Assembly: GCA_026991065.1 (NCBI GenBank)
Contig: JALXCG010000354.1
Span: 1 to 6,304 of the forward strand
DNA: 6,304 nt
Direction of reading: 5' to 3'
Origin: Gemmatimonadota bacterium
GTDB taxonomy: Bacteria > GCA-2686955
The translations under genes and the position numbers were made by a program. Below are positions 6,115 through 6,304 of the stretch, piece after piece. The notes beneath the pieces were generated by a model that saw only the letters and a list, made by a program, of their open reading frames with translations, was not told where the DNA came from and ran no database searches. The first letter of the stretch is position 1; each line of letters starts with the position of its first letter.

Positions 6115-6304
6115 CTACTTCTCCTCCTTCTCGGGCAGCAGATGCCCCTCTACCCGCTCCAGACGCTCACTCAGAATCCGCAGTTTCTCGCGCAGCTCTT
6201 CGATCTCCTTGGCCGCCACCGCCGGGGCTTTCTGGCGGGCGGCCGCGCGCAGATCATCAATGATGCCGTCCAGGATTGGGTGATCCTGGACGGCATCATT
6301 GATG
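6115..6304 (-). CDS. Unrecognised protein, C-terminal coiled-coil end (partial)
   Basis: A minus-strand frame is open from the right edge to a TAG at 6117-6115 and gives 62 residues. I do not recognise the family. The visible part reads LDGIIDDLRAAARQKAP, then a charged amphipathic helix with heptad leucines and isoleucines (EIEELREKLRILSERLERVE), ending in a Glu/Lys tail (PEKEEK). No ATG occurs in frame within the window, so the gene should begin beyond the edge. It ends 3 bases before the M23 peptidase start and its last codons carry that gene's ribosome binding site, which supports a real gene in the same operon. Caution: the outermost 50 bases form a perfect inverted repeat, so the first residues, encoded beyond about 6276, may be artefactual. 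The short charged helix resembles many small coiled-coil proteins, and no function can be given. Confidence 0.7.
   Translation of the reverse strand, partial: INDAVQDHPILDGIIDDLRAAARQKAPAVAAKEIEELREKLRILSERLERVEGHLLPEKEEK
6121..6127 (-). promoter_or_regulatory. Ribosome binding site for the M23 peptidase gene
   Basis: GGAGGAG on the minus strand lies 9 bases before the ATG at 6111. It is embedded in the last codons (Lys-Glu-Glu-Lys) of the upstream gene, so translation of the two genes is likely coupled. Confidence 0.6.
6255..6304. repeat. Perfect 22-bp inverted repeat at window end
   Basis: Bases 6255-6276 are the exact reverse complement of 6283-6304, with a 6-base loop (TGGGTG). The repeat runs to the last base of the window, so its true length is unknown. 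It lies inside the coding frame of the partial minus-strand gene. A perfect stem reaching a sequence end is a common sign of fold-back chimeras in amplified or assembled DNA, but a natural hairpin cannot be excluded. Confidence 0.95.

Noticed and set aside
1-6304. Mobile elements, tRNA or rRNA genes, phage or defence genes
   Set aside because: No transposase, integrase, tRNA cloverleaf or defence-type domain seen; nearly all sequence is explained by six coherent coding regions.

Overview
The window comes from a GC-rich diderm (Gram-negative-type) bacterium. Several products carry signal peptides or membrane anchors that place domains in a periplasm, and one is a periplasmic-type peptidoglycan hydrolase. 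The gene content (a Bat aerotolerance-type cluster next to a bactofilin/M23 pair) occurs in several phyla, including deltaproteobacterial lineages, FCB-group and candidate phyla. I cannot name a genus or phylum from the sequence alone. Coding density is very high; the longest gap without a gene is about 110 bases.

Plus strand, 1-4685: three tightly coupled genes of a Bat operon. The first, cut by the left edge, fuses a BatB-like von Willebrand factor A (VWA) domain to a BatC-like TPR domain and then to a 90-residue Gln/Asp/Glu repeat tract. Next is BatD, an anchored protein with a large periplasmic part and a cytoplasmic tail. Last is BatE, with a signal peptide, two TPRs, two membrane helices and a C-terminal SH3-like domain. 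Stop and start codons overlap at both junctions, so the genes are probably translationally coupled. Together they look like a membrane complex with most domains in the periplasm, as proposed for Bat proteins, whose biochemical role is not settled. BatA, a DUF58 protein and a MoxR ATPase would be expected upstream, outside the window.

Minus strand, 6304-4796: a convergent cluster, in transcription order: the C-terminal end of an unrecognised coiled-coil protein (cut by the right edge), a membrane-anchored M23 (LytM) peptidase with an intact zinc site, and a bactofilin. Gaps are 3 and 8 bases, consistent with one operon. A cytoskeletal bactofilin beside a peptidoglycan endopeptidase suggests localised wall remodelling or cell-shape control.

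The points most worth a second look are the BatB-BatC fusion with an internal signal-peptide-like segment, the 27-base higher-order repeat behind the Gln-rich tract, two competing bactofilin starts, and a perfect 22-bp inverted repeat running to the last base, which may be a contig-end artefact. I did not find a convincing wholly new system; this is a mostly recognisable region with some unusual architecture.
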